A stretch of 6,537 bases of DNA from Opitutales bacterium (GTDB taxonomy: Bacteria; Verrucomicrobiota; Verrucomicrobiia; Opitutales; Oceanipulchritudinaceae): positions 1-6,537 of the forward strand of contig SKLD01000550.1 in NCBI GenBank assembly GCA_007123395.1. The letters run 5' to 3'. This document shows, one piece after another, positions 1 through 6,258 of the stretch (positions are counted from its first letter, which is position 1; each line of letters starts with the position of its first letter). Below the pieces are notes generated by a model. That model was not told where the DNA came from and did no database searches. It worked only from the letters and a program-made list of their open reading frames with translations. A program made the position numbers and the translations under genes.

Positions 1-62
1 AAAGGATTTTTCGTCTTCGGACCTTCGTAGCGGATTTTCTGAATTTCGGGGAAGAATTCCAT
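1..62 (-). CDS. xylA: Xylose isomerase, N-terminal fragment (gene continues past the left edge)
   Basis: Read leftward from an ATG at 62-60, the last bases give 20 codons beginning MEFFPEIQKIRYEGP and then KTKNP before the window ends. This closely resembles the start of xylose isomerases (pattern M-E-[FY]-F-P-E-I-x-K-I-x-[YF]-E-G-P-x-[ST]-K-N-P), the enzymes that interconvert D-xylose and D-xylulose in the cytoplasm. Only the N-terminal strand is present, so no catalytic residue can be checked. The start is favoured because family members begin at this same point. No strong Shine-Dalgarno is visible upstream. The gene is divergent from the aldehyde reductase gene at 168. The identification rests on about 20 residues recalled from family knowledge. 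A different TIM-barrel sugar isomerase is possible but less likely. Confidence 0.8.
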   Translation of the reverse strand, partial: MEFFPEIQKIRYEGPKTKNP

Positions 63-167
63 AGGGTTTAAAGTCTGTCGCACGACGGCGCGGAATTGGA
101 AGCACAAATGCACTCCGGGGTTGCCGGAAGACGGTCCTCTGTCCATATACCGTAAAACCAAAAGACC
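63..167. promoter_or_regulatory. Divergent intergenic region between xylA and yqhD
   Basis: This 105-bp spacer separates two divergently transcribed genes and must hold both 5' regions. On the + strand, TTGCCG (121-126), a 17-base spacer and CATATA (144-149) form a plausible sigma70-type promoter for the reductase gene. A short inverted repeat, TCCGG (114-118) and CCGGA (124-128) with a 5-base loop, overlaps the -35 element and could be a regulator site. On the - strand a TTTAAA lies just upstream of the xylA ATG, but no convincing -35 element goes with it. No long operator-like palindrome is visible, so shared regulation is inference from the divergent arrangement. Confidence 0.4.
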
Positions 168-1322
168 ATGAACAACTTCACCTACCACAACCCGACCCGC
201 ATCGTCTTCGGCAAGGCAACCGTCGGCCACGCGCGCAAATACCTCGACCCGCAGAAGCGCGTTCTCCTCCTCTTCGGCGGGGGGTCGATCAAGCAAAACG
301 GCACCTACGAAAAGGTGCTTGGGGGCCTGCCGACACCGCCCGTTCTGGAGTTCGGCGGCATCGAGCCGAATCCGGAGTACGAAACCTGCATGCGCGCCGT
401 GGAAGCCGCGCGCGAGGCGGGTATCGACTTCATCCTCGCCGTGGGAGGAGGCTCCGTCGTTGACGCGGCGAAGTTCATTGCCGCCGCCATCCCCTACCGC
501 GAGAGCGATCCGTGGGACATTCTCGAAAAAGGTGCCGCCGTGAACGCCGCCATCCCGCTCGGCACCGTCCTGACCCTGCCGGGGACCGGTTCGGAGGCGA
601 ACCCTGCAAGCGTGATCTCGCGCCGTGCCCGCCAAAAGAAACTCGCCTTCATTCACCCCCGCGTGCAGCCCGCCTTCAGCATCCTCGATCCCGAAACGAC
701 GTATTCGCTGCCCGTGCGGCAGACCGTCAACGGGATTGTCGACGCCTTCACGCACGTCATTGAGCAATACATGACGTATCCCGTCGACAGCCCCTTGCAG
801 GACCGGCAGGCGGAAGCGGTCCTCCTCACCCTCATCGAGGAGGGGCCGAAGGCTGTGGCTCAACCGCGCGACTACAACGCCCGCGCCAACGTCATGCTCG
901 CCGCTATGTGGGCCCTCAACGGACACCTTTCCTGCGGGGTGCCCGGCGACTGGTCCACGCACATGATCGGACACGAACTGACCGCCTTTTTCGGCATCGA
1001 CCACGCGCGCACGCTCGCCATCGTCATGCCCGCGCTGCTTCGCGAGCAGCGCAAGGCCAAACACGCCAAGCTCCTCCAGTTCGCCCGCCGTGTCTGGGGC
1101 ATCGCGACGGAGGACGAAGGCGCTGCCGTCGAAGAAGGCATCGCCGCGATGGAGGCCTTCTTCCACGGCCTCGGGGTAGAGACGAAACTCAGCGCCTACG
1201 AAGTGCCGCCCGACGGAACCGCGCCCATCGTCGAACGCTTCCGTGCCGCCGATGCCCGGCTCGGCGAACACGGCGATCTCGACGCCGACCGCATCGAAGC
1301 CGTCCTGCGCGCCTGTGCTTGA
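168..1322 (+). CDS. yqhD: NADPH-dependent aldehyde reductase, YqhD-type iron-containing alcohol dehydrogenase
   Basis: This is a 384-residue cytoplasmic oxidoreductase expected to reduce a broad range of aldehydes to alcohols using NADPH. It aligns along its whole length with E. coli YqhD (387 residues), including MNNF at the start, VLEFGGIEPNP (59-69), LAVGGGSVVDAAKFIAAA (90-107) and VDAFTHVIEQY (191-201). The Rossmann-like nucleotide-binding domain carries GGGS at 37-40 and 93-96 and TLPGTGSEAN at 136-145. The helical C-terminal domain carries the metal ligands D192, H196, H265 and H279, each two residues below the YqhD numbers 194, 198, 267 and 281. All are intact, so the enzyme should be active. 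The ATG at 168 matches the family start, although no strong Shine-Dalgarno precedes it. It is divergent from xylA and is followed without a gap by trmH. Roles in detoxifying sugar-derived aldehydes or in fermentation are both possible. The natural substrate cannot be read from the sequence. Confidence 0.95.
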   Translation: MNNFTYHNPTRIVFGKATVGHARKYLDPQKRVLLLFGGGSIKQNGTYEKVLGGLPTPPVLEFGGIEPNPEYETCMRAVEAAREAGIDFILAVGGGSVVDAAKFIAAAIPYRESDPWDILEKGAAVNAAIPLGTVLTLPGTGSEANPASVISRRARQKKLAFIHPRVQPAFSILDPETTYSLPVRQTVNGIVDAFTHVIEQYMTYPVDSPLQDRQAEAVLLTLIEEGPKAVAQPRDYNARANVMLAAMWALNGHLSCGVPGDWSTHMIGHELTAFFGIDHARTLAIVMPALLREQRKAKHAKLLQFARRVWGIATEDEGAAVEEGIAAMEAFFHGLGVETKLSAYEVPPDGTAPIVERFRAADARLGEHGDLDADRIEAVLRACA

Positions 1323-2004
1323 GACCGCAGGAGACTCAGCCGCCGTCGAGCGCGCCATCGCCGTCCTCGAACCGTTTGTTTCCGAGGCGAAAAAGGCACG
1401 CATGGCCGCTGTTCTCGCCCGCCGCACCGCGCACTTCCGCGTCGTCCTCGAAGACATCTACCAGACCCACAACGCCAGCGCCGCCATGCGCTCCTGCGAG
1501 TGCTTCGGCGTGCAACACCTCCACGTCATCGAGCAGCTCTACCCCTACTCCCTCAATCCCGATGTCGACATGGGCAGCCGCAAGTGGGTCACCCTCCACC
1601 GCCACCGCGAGCCCGGTGCCGACAATCGCCGCGCCTGCCTTGACGCACTCCGCGCCGCCGGCCTGCGCATCGTCGCCACAACCCCGGACCCCGCCGCCAC
1701 ACCCCTGCCCGCTTTCCCCGTCGACCGGCCCTTCGCCCTCTGCTTCGGCACGGAAAAAGACGGCCTCAGCGACACCCTTCTCCATGAAGCCGACGAGCGC
1801 CTGCGCATTCCCATGGAGGGCTTCACGGAGAGCTTCAATATCTCCGTGAGCGTGGCGCTCTGCCTCTACGATCTAACCACCCGGCTGCGCAATTCAAGCG
1901 CCCCATGGCAACTGGCCCCCGACGACCGTCGCCGCGTCTACCGCGACTGGCTCCGCCGCGCCGTGCGCCACGCCGACTCCATCCTCCGCCGTGCAGGCGT
2001 CTGA
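1315..2004 (+). CDS. trmH: TrmH-family tRNA (guanosine-2'-O)-methyltransferase (SpoU/SPOUT)
   Basis: This is a SPOUT-fold, AdoMet-dependent RNA ribose methyltransferase. The best match is TrmH, which methylates G18 in the tRNA D-loop. From the GTG at 1315 the product is 229 residues, the same length as E. coli TrmH. All three SPOUT motifs are present: motif 1 LEDIYQTHNASAAMR (45-59, with N53 and catalytic-type R59), motif 2 LCFGTEKDGLS (142-152) and motif 3 IPMEGFTESFNISVSVAL (165-182, the knotted AdoMet site with N175). A helical N-terminal extension (1-40) and a basic helical C-terminus (205-227) fit the TrmH subfamily. The same frame is open upstream with ATGs at 1243 and 1252, but those residues only shadow the yqhD reading frame. 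GTG 1315, overlapping the yqhD stop by 8 bases, suggests translational coupling. No Shine-Dalgarno is clear, so the start is uncertain. The exact position it methylates is inferred from family. Confidence 0.9.
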   Translation: MLETAGDSAAVERAIAVLEPFVSEAKKARMAAVLARRTAHFRVVLEDIYQTHNASAAMRSCECFGVQHLHVIEQLYPYSLNPDVDMGSRKWVTLHRHREPGADNRRACLDALRAAGLRIVATTPDPAATPLPAFPVDRPFALCFGTEKDGLSDTLLHEADERLRIPMEGFTESFNISVSVALCLYDLTTRLRNSSAPWQLAPDDRRRVYRDWLRRAVRHADSILRRAGV

Positions 2005-2066
2005 TAGACACGGGGAAGCGGTTCAAAAACGACTGACAACAGATACGCGCTGTTTGGTGGGGCCGC

Positions 2067-2088
2067 TGGGAAAAACTGGTTTTTTCCA
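2067..2088. other. Hairpin after trmH, weak terminator candidate
   Basis: TGGGAAAAA (2067-2075) can pair with TTTTTTCCA (2080-2088) around a CTGG loop. This gives a 9-bp stem with one G-U wobble. The U-rich run is the 3' arm rather than a tail after it, and the stem is AT-rich, so this is not a classic intrinsic terminator. It lies 63 bp after the trmH stop and just before TTGACG (2089-2094), a possible -35 element for the next gene. No well-spaced -10 goes with that hexamer. Confidence 0.3.
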
Positions 2089-2190
2089 TTGACGCGCTCA
2101 TCGAGGCCTTTAACAGTTCAAACTACCTTACTGGGTGTTTTTCATCGCGAAAATTACGCCCACGGATCAAAGTTAACAAACCAACAAAGA

Positions 2191-2196
2191 AAGGGA
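2191..2196 (+). promoter_or_regulatory. Ribosome binding site of the PEP-CTERM gene
   Basis: AAGGGA ends 5 bases before the ATG at 2202 and sits in an A-rich leader that starts at about 2170. It supports the start at 2202 over the alternative frame a few bases downstream. Confidence 0.55.
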
Positions 2197-2201
2197 AGTC
2201 T

Positions 2202-2747
2202 ATGAAGTGTATCCTATCCACAATCGGTTTGGTCGCAGCAGGAGCTATATTGAGCGCTCAATCGACCATGATAACATCCTTCACGGCAACGGATCCGTCC
2301 CTCGGGTCCTTGGACATTCTGCAAGTGGAAGGCGCGGTGGCCGGCGCGACTCCCGGCGGACCAGCCACCTCCGACACCCGGACCCTCTACTTTTGGACTC
2401 CGGACCTGAACAACAACGATCCCGGCGATCCTCCCGGCTACACCGGCCCGAATTGGCCGTACGTCTTTGTCGATACCGGCGGGATTGATGTTGGCGCGGG
2501 CCTCGACCCCGCCCTGTTCAGCACCGTGACGATCGCAGAAGGCGACGTGCTCACAGTGGCTGGCTACCCTGTCTATCAGTTTGTCAACGATAGTGCGGCA
2601 GGGGAGTTTGGCGGTATCGGCCCAAACTGGCCTGTGGTTGGAACTGATGGAACGGCCTACACGCAGATTCCGGAGCCGCGGACCGCCGCACTGGCTATGG
2701 CCGCTCTGGCACTCGGCGTGGTTTTCCTGCGCAGACGTCGGCGTTGA
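2202..2747 (+). CDS. Secreted PEP-CTERM protein with two Lipoprotein_15-like YX(F/W/Y)XXD repeats
   Basis: This is a 181-residue exported protein of unknown biochemical role. Residues 1-19 form a signal peptide (K2, hydrophobic core, likely cleavage after LSA before Q20). Residues 156-181 form a PEP-CTERM sorting signal: IPEPR, a hydrophobic helix (161-175), then a run of arginines. Such signals are processed by an exosortase and sort the protein to the cell envelope or extracellular matrix. The mature part has two similar units. LYFWTPD (62-68) is followed by GYTGPNWPYVFVD (79-91), and VYQFVND (124-130) is followed by GGIGPNWPVV (137-146). Both fit the YX(F/W/Y)XXD signature and the trailing G-x-x-x-x-W-P pattern of the 'secreted repeat' family (Pfam Lipoprotein_15, COG4315). 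There is no lipobox cysteine, so the PEP-CTERM helix probably replaces the lipid anchor. The gene stands alone, with its own ribosome binding site and a strong terminator. The repeat assignment is by eye; the PEP-CTERM call is firm. Confidence 0.88.
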   Translation: MKCILSTIGLVAAGAILSAQSTMITSFTATDPSLGSLDILQVEGAVAGATPGGPATSDTRTLYFWTPDLNNNDPGDPPGYTGPNWPYVFVDTGGIDVGAGLDPALFSTVTIAEGDVLTVAGYPVYQFVNDSAAGEFGGIGPNWPVVGTDGTAYTQIPEPRTAALAMAALALGVVFLRRRRR

Positions 2748-2779
2748 GGTTACTCCACTTTATAAATTACATCTTTAAC

Positions 2780-2813
2780 ACGGCCCGCATGGATTCATGC
2801 GGGCCGTCCTTTT
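2780..2813 (+). terminator. Rho-independent terminator after the PEP-CTERM gene
   Basis: ACGGCCCGCATG (2780-2791) and CATGCGGGCCGT (2796-2807) form a perfect 12-bp GC-rich stem with a GATT loop, followed by CCTTTT. It lies 33 bp after the stop at 2747 and separates this single-gene unit from the next operon. Confidence 0.9.
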
Positions 2814-2945
2814 AACGGCAGGAACCGCCGCATAGGGTCAATACCCTGTAAATTCGATGGTCTCGCTTTGCGGAAGTACGCTAAAGCATTGCAATCCACT
2901 CAAAGAGCCTCAGGGTAATTAGGCAATGGGAGGACAGTTCATCCA
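2814..2945 (+). other. Leader region of the next operon, with no recognisable promoter
   Basis: These 132 bases between the terminator and the ATG at 2946 must carry the promoter for the following pair of genes. A small hairpin, AGGGT (2834-2838) and ACCCT (2843-2847) with a CAAT loop, is present. TTGCGG- and TTGCAA-like hexamers occur, but none has a well-spaced -10. Nothing more can be supported. Confidence 0.3.
2928..2934 (+). promoter_or_regulatory. Ribosome binding site (GGGAGGA) of the 227-residue hypothetical gene
   Basis: GGGAGGA is the strongest Shine-Dalgarno in the window. It lies 11 bases before the ATG at 2946, slightly far but usable, and fixes that start. Confidence 0.6.
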
Positions 2946-3629
2946 ATGAGCCAATACCAACCTGAAGGCTTTTCAGACGGAGAATGGGATGACCGCGAGG
3001 ATCTTTCATGGAACGAGTACGACTGGCAGCAGTTCCTGCGGCGCCAACAAAAGGAAATCGCCAGGTTCTCCAACCACTATCTGAAACACTGCTACGACAC
3101 CGACCACCTCGACACCATCGCCAAAGAGATGGGCTGGGAGGTCGGTGACTGGTCCGCCGTAGACCCGGACACCGATGACGAAACCGATGCTGCGCGCGAG
3201 GAAGAGTGTGGCGACTTCGATCCCTACACTATCCACCGCCACCCGGTCTTCGTCGTGACCGCGGGTATCTTCGCGCAGCTCCGCTTTATCGCTGAAACGC
3301 TCCTCGCGCGGGGCCGCATGCAAACGGTCTGCGCCAAGTCGCTCTGGAATTTCGGCCAAGCCCTCGGCGACGGTGAACGCAACATGCTCCTCGCCCTCCA
3401 GTCTCTCGACATGGGCGACTTCATGCTCAGTGTCATCCATCTCAAATACGCCATGCGCTCCATCAACGAGTGCATGCGTTGGTCCGAGGCGCTTGTCGGC
3501 CAAGCCGATCACGCCCACGAGTTCCGCCTCGAGTCGCGCATCCGCCTCTTCGATCTGCGCGAAGTGTGCCTGCGCCTTATCAGCGATTGCCGCGAAGAAG
3601 AGCGGCGCGGCTTCCGCGACAACGACTGA
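2946..3629 (+). CDS. Hypothetical acidic, helical cytoplasmic protein
   Basis: This 227-residue protein is not recognised. It has no signal peptide or membrane segment, so it should be cytoplasmic. The N-terminal third (1-95) is very acidic and rich in aromatic residues (W14, W22, W27, W64, W69), with SWNEYDWQQFLRRQQKEI at 21-38 and an Asp/Glu cluster at 73-91. The rest (about 98-220) looks all-helical: a hydrophobic segment VFVVTAGIFAQLRFIAETLL (101-120), then LWNFGQALGDGERNMLLAL (133-151), MGDFMLSVIHLKYAM (156-170) and a charged C-terminal helix. This suggests a helical bundle. Codon use favours C in the third position, like its + strand neighbours, and a ribosome binding site precedes the ATG, so the gene is real. 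The next gene starts 12 bases after its stop and is probably cotranscribed, but that product is exported, so a direct partnership is unclear. No conserved catalytic motif is evident. Confidence 0.8.
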   Translation: MSQYQPEGFSDGEWDDREDLSWNEYDWQQFLRRQQKEIARFSNHYLKHCYDTDHLDTIAKEMGWEVGDWSAVDPDTDDETDAAREEECGDFDPYTIHRHPVFVVTAGIFAQLRFIAETLLARGRMQTVCAKSLWNFGQALGDGERNMLLALQSLDMGDFMLSVIHLKYAMRSINECMRWSEALVGQADHAHEFRLESRIRLFDLREVCLRLISDCREEERRGFRDND

Positions 3630-3641
3630 CCGTTCCGCCGC

Positions 3642-4976
3642 ATGCAACCGGCGGTCCGCCTGCTCCTCTCATTCCTCCTTACGGCAGCGGCGGTGCTGTC
3701 CCTTGACGCGGCACCCGTGGCAGCGGGTCCCTTCGCCGGATACATCCTGCCCCGCGAAGCCGCCTTGGTTGTCGACACAACGGAAGAAGCGGTCGTCACT
3801 GTCGAACTACGCTCGGCGGAGCACCCGGATGCCCGGCAGTCCCGCACAGTCATCACCTCCGCGGACGACGCCTTCCGCGCCGCCTTCATCTTCTCCGGGC
3901 TCCGCCCCGATACCCGCTATAACTACAGAGTCTCTATAAACGGCGAACCGTCCACGGACGCGCTTCGCGGTGCCTTCCTTACACCGCCGTCTCCCCGCCC
4001 CACCGCGCCGGAACGCCCCTTGCGCGTTGCCTTCGCCGGGGCGCGCCATGCCGGAGCACGGGGAGACCCTGCCGCAGCCAATGCCCTACCCGCCCTCGCC
4101 GAAAGCGGTGTCGACGTCGTCATCTGGACCGGCGGACAACAGCCAGCCGAAAGCCAGTCCACCCCGACGGCGGAGGGACTGCGCCGTCAATTCCGCACGC
4201 TCTTTGAGGAGCCAGACCTTGCCCCGCTCCTGCGCAACGCCGCCCAATACAGCGTGTGGTCCCGCTACGAAGCGGGGCATCCCCGCTCCGGCAACCGTTG
4301 GATCCACCGTGGGGTCGCCGCCGATGCCTTCTGCCGCTCGCTTCCGCGCCCAGTCTGCGGACATCCGGAATTCGGGGGCACGGCCTCGCAGGTCCGCCTC
4401 GGTCCCGCGGAGTTTTTCTTCCTCGACGCTGTCTCCTTCCACCACTCCGCCGACGGCGGAACCCCCCGCGCCTTCGGCGACGCCCAGCTCGCATGGCTGC
4501 TCGACGCGCTCGCCGCCAGCGACGCCCCCTTCCGTCTCGTCGTCGCCGGACGATCCCTACTTACACCCGTCGATGCCGAAAACACATGGCGGTTCGCCCG
4601 CGCCGAACGGGACGCTTTTCTCGAAGCCCTCCGCAGTGCCGGGACTCCCGGCGTCTTCTTCGTCACCGGTGCCGCGCCCGAAGGAGAAATGACGCGGGTT
4701 TCGCGCACCGGCACCTATCCGCTGCACGAACTCACGCTCGGGCCCGTGCGCGGTAGCAAACCGTCCGGCCAAACACGGCCCGCCCTTAACTACGACCGCA
4801 TGCCCGGCACCCGCGTCGGGCAAGCACACTTCGCCGTCGCCGAGTTCGACTCGGACCGGGGCGAACCGTCCATGCGGATCTCCGTCGTCGACGCGTCCGG
4901 CGAAACCCTCTGGCGCGACACCTTCCGCGCCTCCGAGCTGCGTCAACGCGAAGCCAGCCAGCGCAGAACCCCTTGA
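3642..4976 (+). CDS. Exported PhoD-like metallophosphatase-fold protein with its metal site lost
   Basis: This is a 444-residue protein with an N-terminal signal peptide (about 1-24; hydrophobic 7-20, cleavage near DAA). Residues 32-115 resemble the fibronectin-like PhoD_N domain: GYILPREAALVVDT at the start, SGLRPDTRYNYRVSING at 85-101, then a link to AFLTPPSP. Residues 127-430 follow the PhoD/metallophosphatase order, but expected ligands are replaced in every motif. G-S-C becomes GAR (133-135), H-L-G-D-x-x-Y becomes WTGGQQP (162-168), W-D-D-H becomes WSRY (206-209) and S-G-D-x-H-H becomes TGAAPE (342-347). Structural landmarks remain: FFFLDAVSFH (258-267), FGDAQLAWLLDAL (278-290), FRLVVAGRSLLTP (297-309), AERDAFLEAL (321-330) and GTYPLHELTLGP (357-368). 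The frame is open throughout with normal codon use, so it is a maintained gene rather than a decayed one. It is probably a non-catalytic binding or scaffold protein in the periplasm or cell surface. The family call is by eye. Confidence 0.82.
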   Translation: MQPAVRLLLSFLLTAAAVLSLDAAPVAAGPFAGYILPREAALVVDTTEEAVVTVELRSAEHPDARQSRTVITSADDAFRAAFIFSGLRPDTRYNYRVSINGEPSTDALRGAFLTPPSPRPTAPERPLRVAFAGARHAGARGDPAAANALPALAESGVDVVIWTGGQQPAESQSTPTAEGLRRQFRTLFEEPDLAPLLRNAAQYSVWSRYEAGHPRSGNRWIHRGVAADAFCRSLPRPVCGHPEFGGTASQVRLGPAEFFFLDAVSFHHSADGGTPRAFGDAQLAWLLDALAASDAPFRLVVAGRSLLTPVDAENTWRFARAERDAFLEALRSAGTPGVFFVTGAAPEGEMTRVSRTGTYPLHELTLGPVRGSKPSGQTRPALNYDRMPGTRVGQAHFAVAEFDSDRGEPSMRISVVDASGETLWRDTFRASELRQREASQRRTP

Positions 4977-6145
4977 TGCGAACCGTTGCACACGGGCCGC
5001 ACACGCGGATCACGGTGCAGCCCCGCCACCCGCAGCAAATCACTGAACCGGTCGGGCATGTCCCCGGCAAACCAGTGATACCAGACCGTCGCCCAGTCCT
5101 CCGCTCGGTCCACCGTCGCACACAGGGGAAACATCACGTCGACAAGCAGCGTGTCCCAGCGCGTGCCGCCGACCGCCCCGCCCGCCACGCGCTCCGCAAA
5201 ACGCTCCCTTAACGCCCGCGCTCCCACCCTCCGCCGGTAGGCCGCCGTCGCCTCCTCCGTCGAACCCGCCAACCCCTCCGTCCGCGCCAGCGCCCGCAGC
5301 GCGGTCGGCCAGTCGCCGACCGCCGCCACCCAGCGCGCATACTGCCGCAGGCGCGCCCGCGGCTGATTCGCGGGACGTATTCCGCTTCGCACCCACTCCA
5401 AAGAGTCGTCCCGCGCGAGCGCCTCCACGTCTAACGGTTCCTCCCGCCAATGTGCCAGCGGTATCCGCTGCCCCAAAGCATGCATCCCGCGCCGGTTACG
5501 GGAGTAGCCCAGCGTGATTAAGGCCATACGGTGGCACGCCTCCTCCCAGCCCACCTCCGCCACCCGCGCCCGCGCAAAAGCAACCTTCGCCTCCCAGCGG
5601 CGCCGCGCTTCCTCGCGCAGGAGCGCCCGCCTCCGCTCCACCGGAAGCTCGAGAAGCGGCAGCGCCAGCTCAAGGAGATCCCGCTCCTCCAACTGGCGCA
5701 ACGCGTCCTGCTCCGCGTAACTCTCAAGATCCGTCGCCATGAGCGGAGCAAGCACGCACTCCTCCGGCCGCGTGCCCGCGTTCGTGCGCACCGGCGGCGT
5801 CCCCTCAGGAGGTTCGAAAACAACCACATGCAACACCACCCCGTTGAACGCCGGGTTCTTGTCATGCCCGTGCAGCACCCAGTCGCGTTGATAGAAATGC
5901 ATCTCCACATCCCCCACCACACGCCGCTCCCCGATCTCCAGCTCGGCTCCCTTGAAGTCCGGCCCGCCCAAGCGGTTCCACGTCCCCGGATGGATCACCC
6001 GCACACGCTCGCCCCGCCGCGTGCGCAGCGAATCCCGACGGAAATCACCGCGCAGCCACAGCTTCTGGATCAACACCTCCGCGACCGCCACCGGCCCATA
6101 CTCCCCCGCCACCTCCGCAACCTGAAATTCCGGCTCCACACTCAC
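4943..6145 (-). CDS. DUF2851 family protein
   Basis: This is a protein of unknown function matching the DUF2851 family (Pfam PF11013), seen in Bacteroidota and Verrucomicrobiota. From the GTG at 6145 it has 400 residues, within the usual size. The family signature is in the N-terminal third: EVLIQKLWLRGDF (23-35), GTWNRLGGPDFKGAELEI (54-71), VGDVEMHFYQRDWVLHGH (77-94) and NGVVLHVVVFEPP (101-113). The C-terminal two thirds are Arg-rich and helical, ending in DWATVWYHWFAGD and GVLRWLASR. Start choice: the frame stays open to a TTG at 6226 and an ATG at 6220, but those lie against a palindrome, lack a Shine-Dalgarno and add a poorly conserved leader. GTG 6145 has AGGA 10 bases upstream and GGGA 4 bases upstream. 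The gene converges on the PhoD-like gene and overlaps its last 34 bases. No catalytic activity is established for the family. Confidence 0.86.
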   Translation of the reverse strand: MSVEPEFQVAEVAGEYGPVAVAEVLIQKLWLRGDFRRDSLRTRRGERVRVIHPGTWNRLGGPDFKGAELEIGERRVVGDVEMHFYQRDWVLHGHDKNPAFNGVVLHVVVFEPPEGTPPVRTNAGTRPEECVLAPLMATDLESYAEQDALRQLEERDLLELALPLLELPVERRRALLREEARRRWEAKVAFARARVAEVGWEEACHRMALITLGYSRNRRGMHALGQRIPLAHWREEPLDVEALARDDSLEWVRSGIRPANQPRARLRQYARWVAAVGDWPTALRALARTEGLAGSTEEATAAYRRRVGARALRERFAERVAGGAVGGTRWDTLLVDVMFPLCATVDRAEDWATVWYHWFAGDMPDRFSDLLRVAGLHRDPRVRPVCNGSHQGVLRWLASR

Positions 6146-6225
6146 AGCATCCCGATCCTGCCCCCGCACGCGCCGCCCTGCCAAGCCGCAATTTCGCAAA
6201 AACAAAGCCACACAACCCATACACA

Positions 6226-6248
6226 AAATAAATGCCCGGCATTTATTT
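6226..6248. repeat. Perfect 23-bp palindrome, candidate end of the IS200-like element
   Basis: AAATAAATGCC (6226-6236), one central C and GGCATTTATTT (6238-6248) form an exact inverted repeat with 11-bp arms in an AT-rich island between GC-rich genes. It lies 77 bp upstream of a Y1 (HUH) transposase start. Enzymes of this family recognise imperfect hairpins at element ends, so a subterminal recognition hairpin is likely. It could also act as a bidirectional transcription barrier. Confidence 0.65.
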
Positions 6249-6258
6249 GTTGCATCGA

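Noticed and set aside
77..86. GTCG-CA-CGAC mini-palindrome in the divergent spacer
   Set aside because: Arms of only 4 bp are expected by chance in GC-rich DNA, and no second copy is seen.
908..1849. Long + strand open frame of 313 codons across the yqhD/trmH junction
   Set aside because: Its product is mostly Arg, Pro, Ala and Ser, typical of a GC-rich shadow frame, and it overlaps two clearly recognised genes.
2089..2117. TTGACG as a promoter for the PEP-CTERM gene
   Set aside because: The -35 match is good, but no acceptable -10 lies 16-18 bases downstream (AACAGT region). It is mentioned only under the hairpin entry.
2202..2747. The PEP-CTERM protein as a conventional lipoprotein
   Set aside because: The only cysteine (C3) is at the very start of the signal peptide and there is no lipobox, while the C-terminus fits PEP-CTERM fully.
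3006..3647. 213-codon - strand open frame opposite the hypothetical gene
   Set aside because: The + strand frame has a strong Shine-Dalgarno and protein-like composition. The reverse frame is its antisense shadow, with no supporting start signal.
3642..4976. The PhoD-like gene as a frameshifted pseudogene
   Set aside because: The frame is continuous over 444 codons, with a signal peptide and family landmarks from end to end. Only the metal-site residues are changed.
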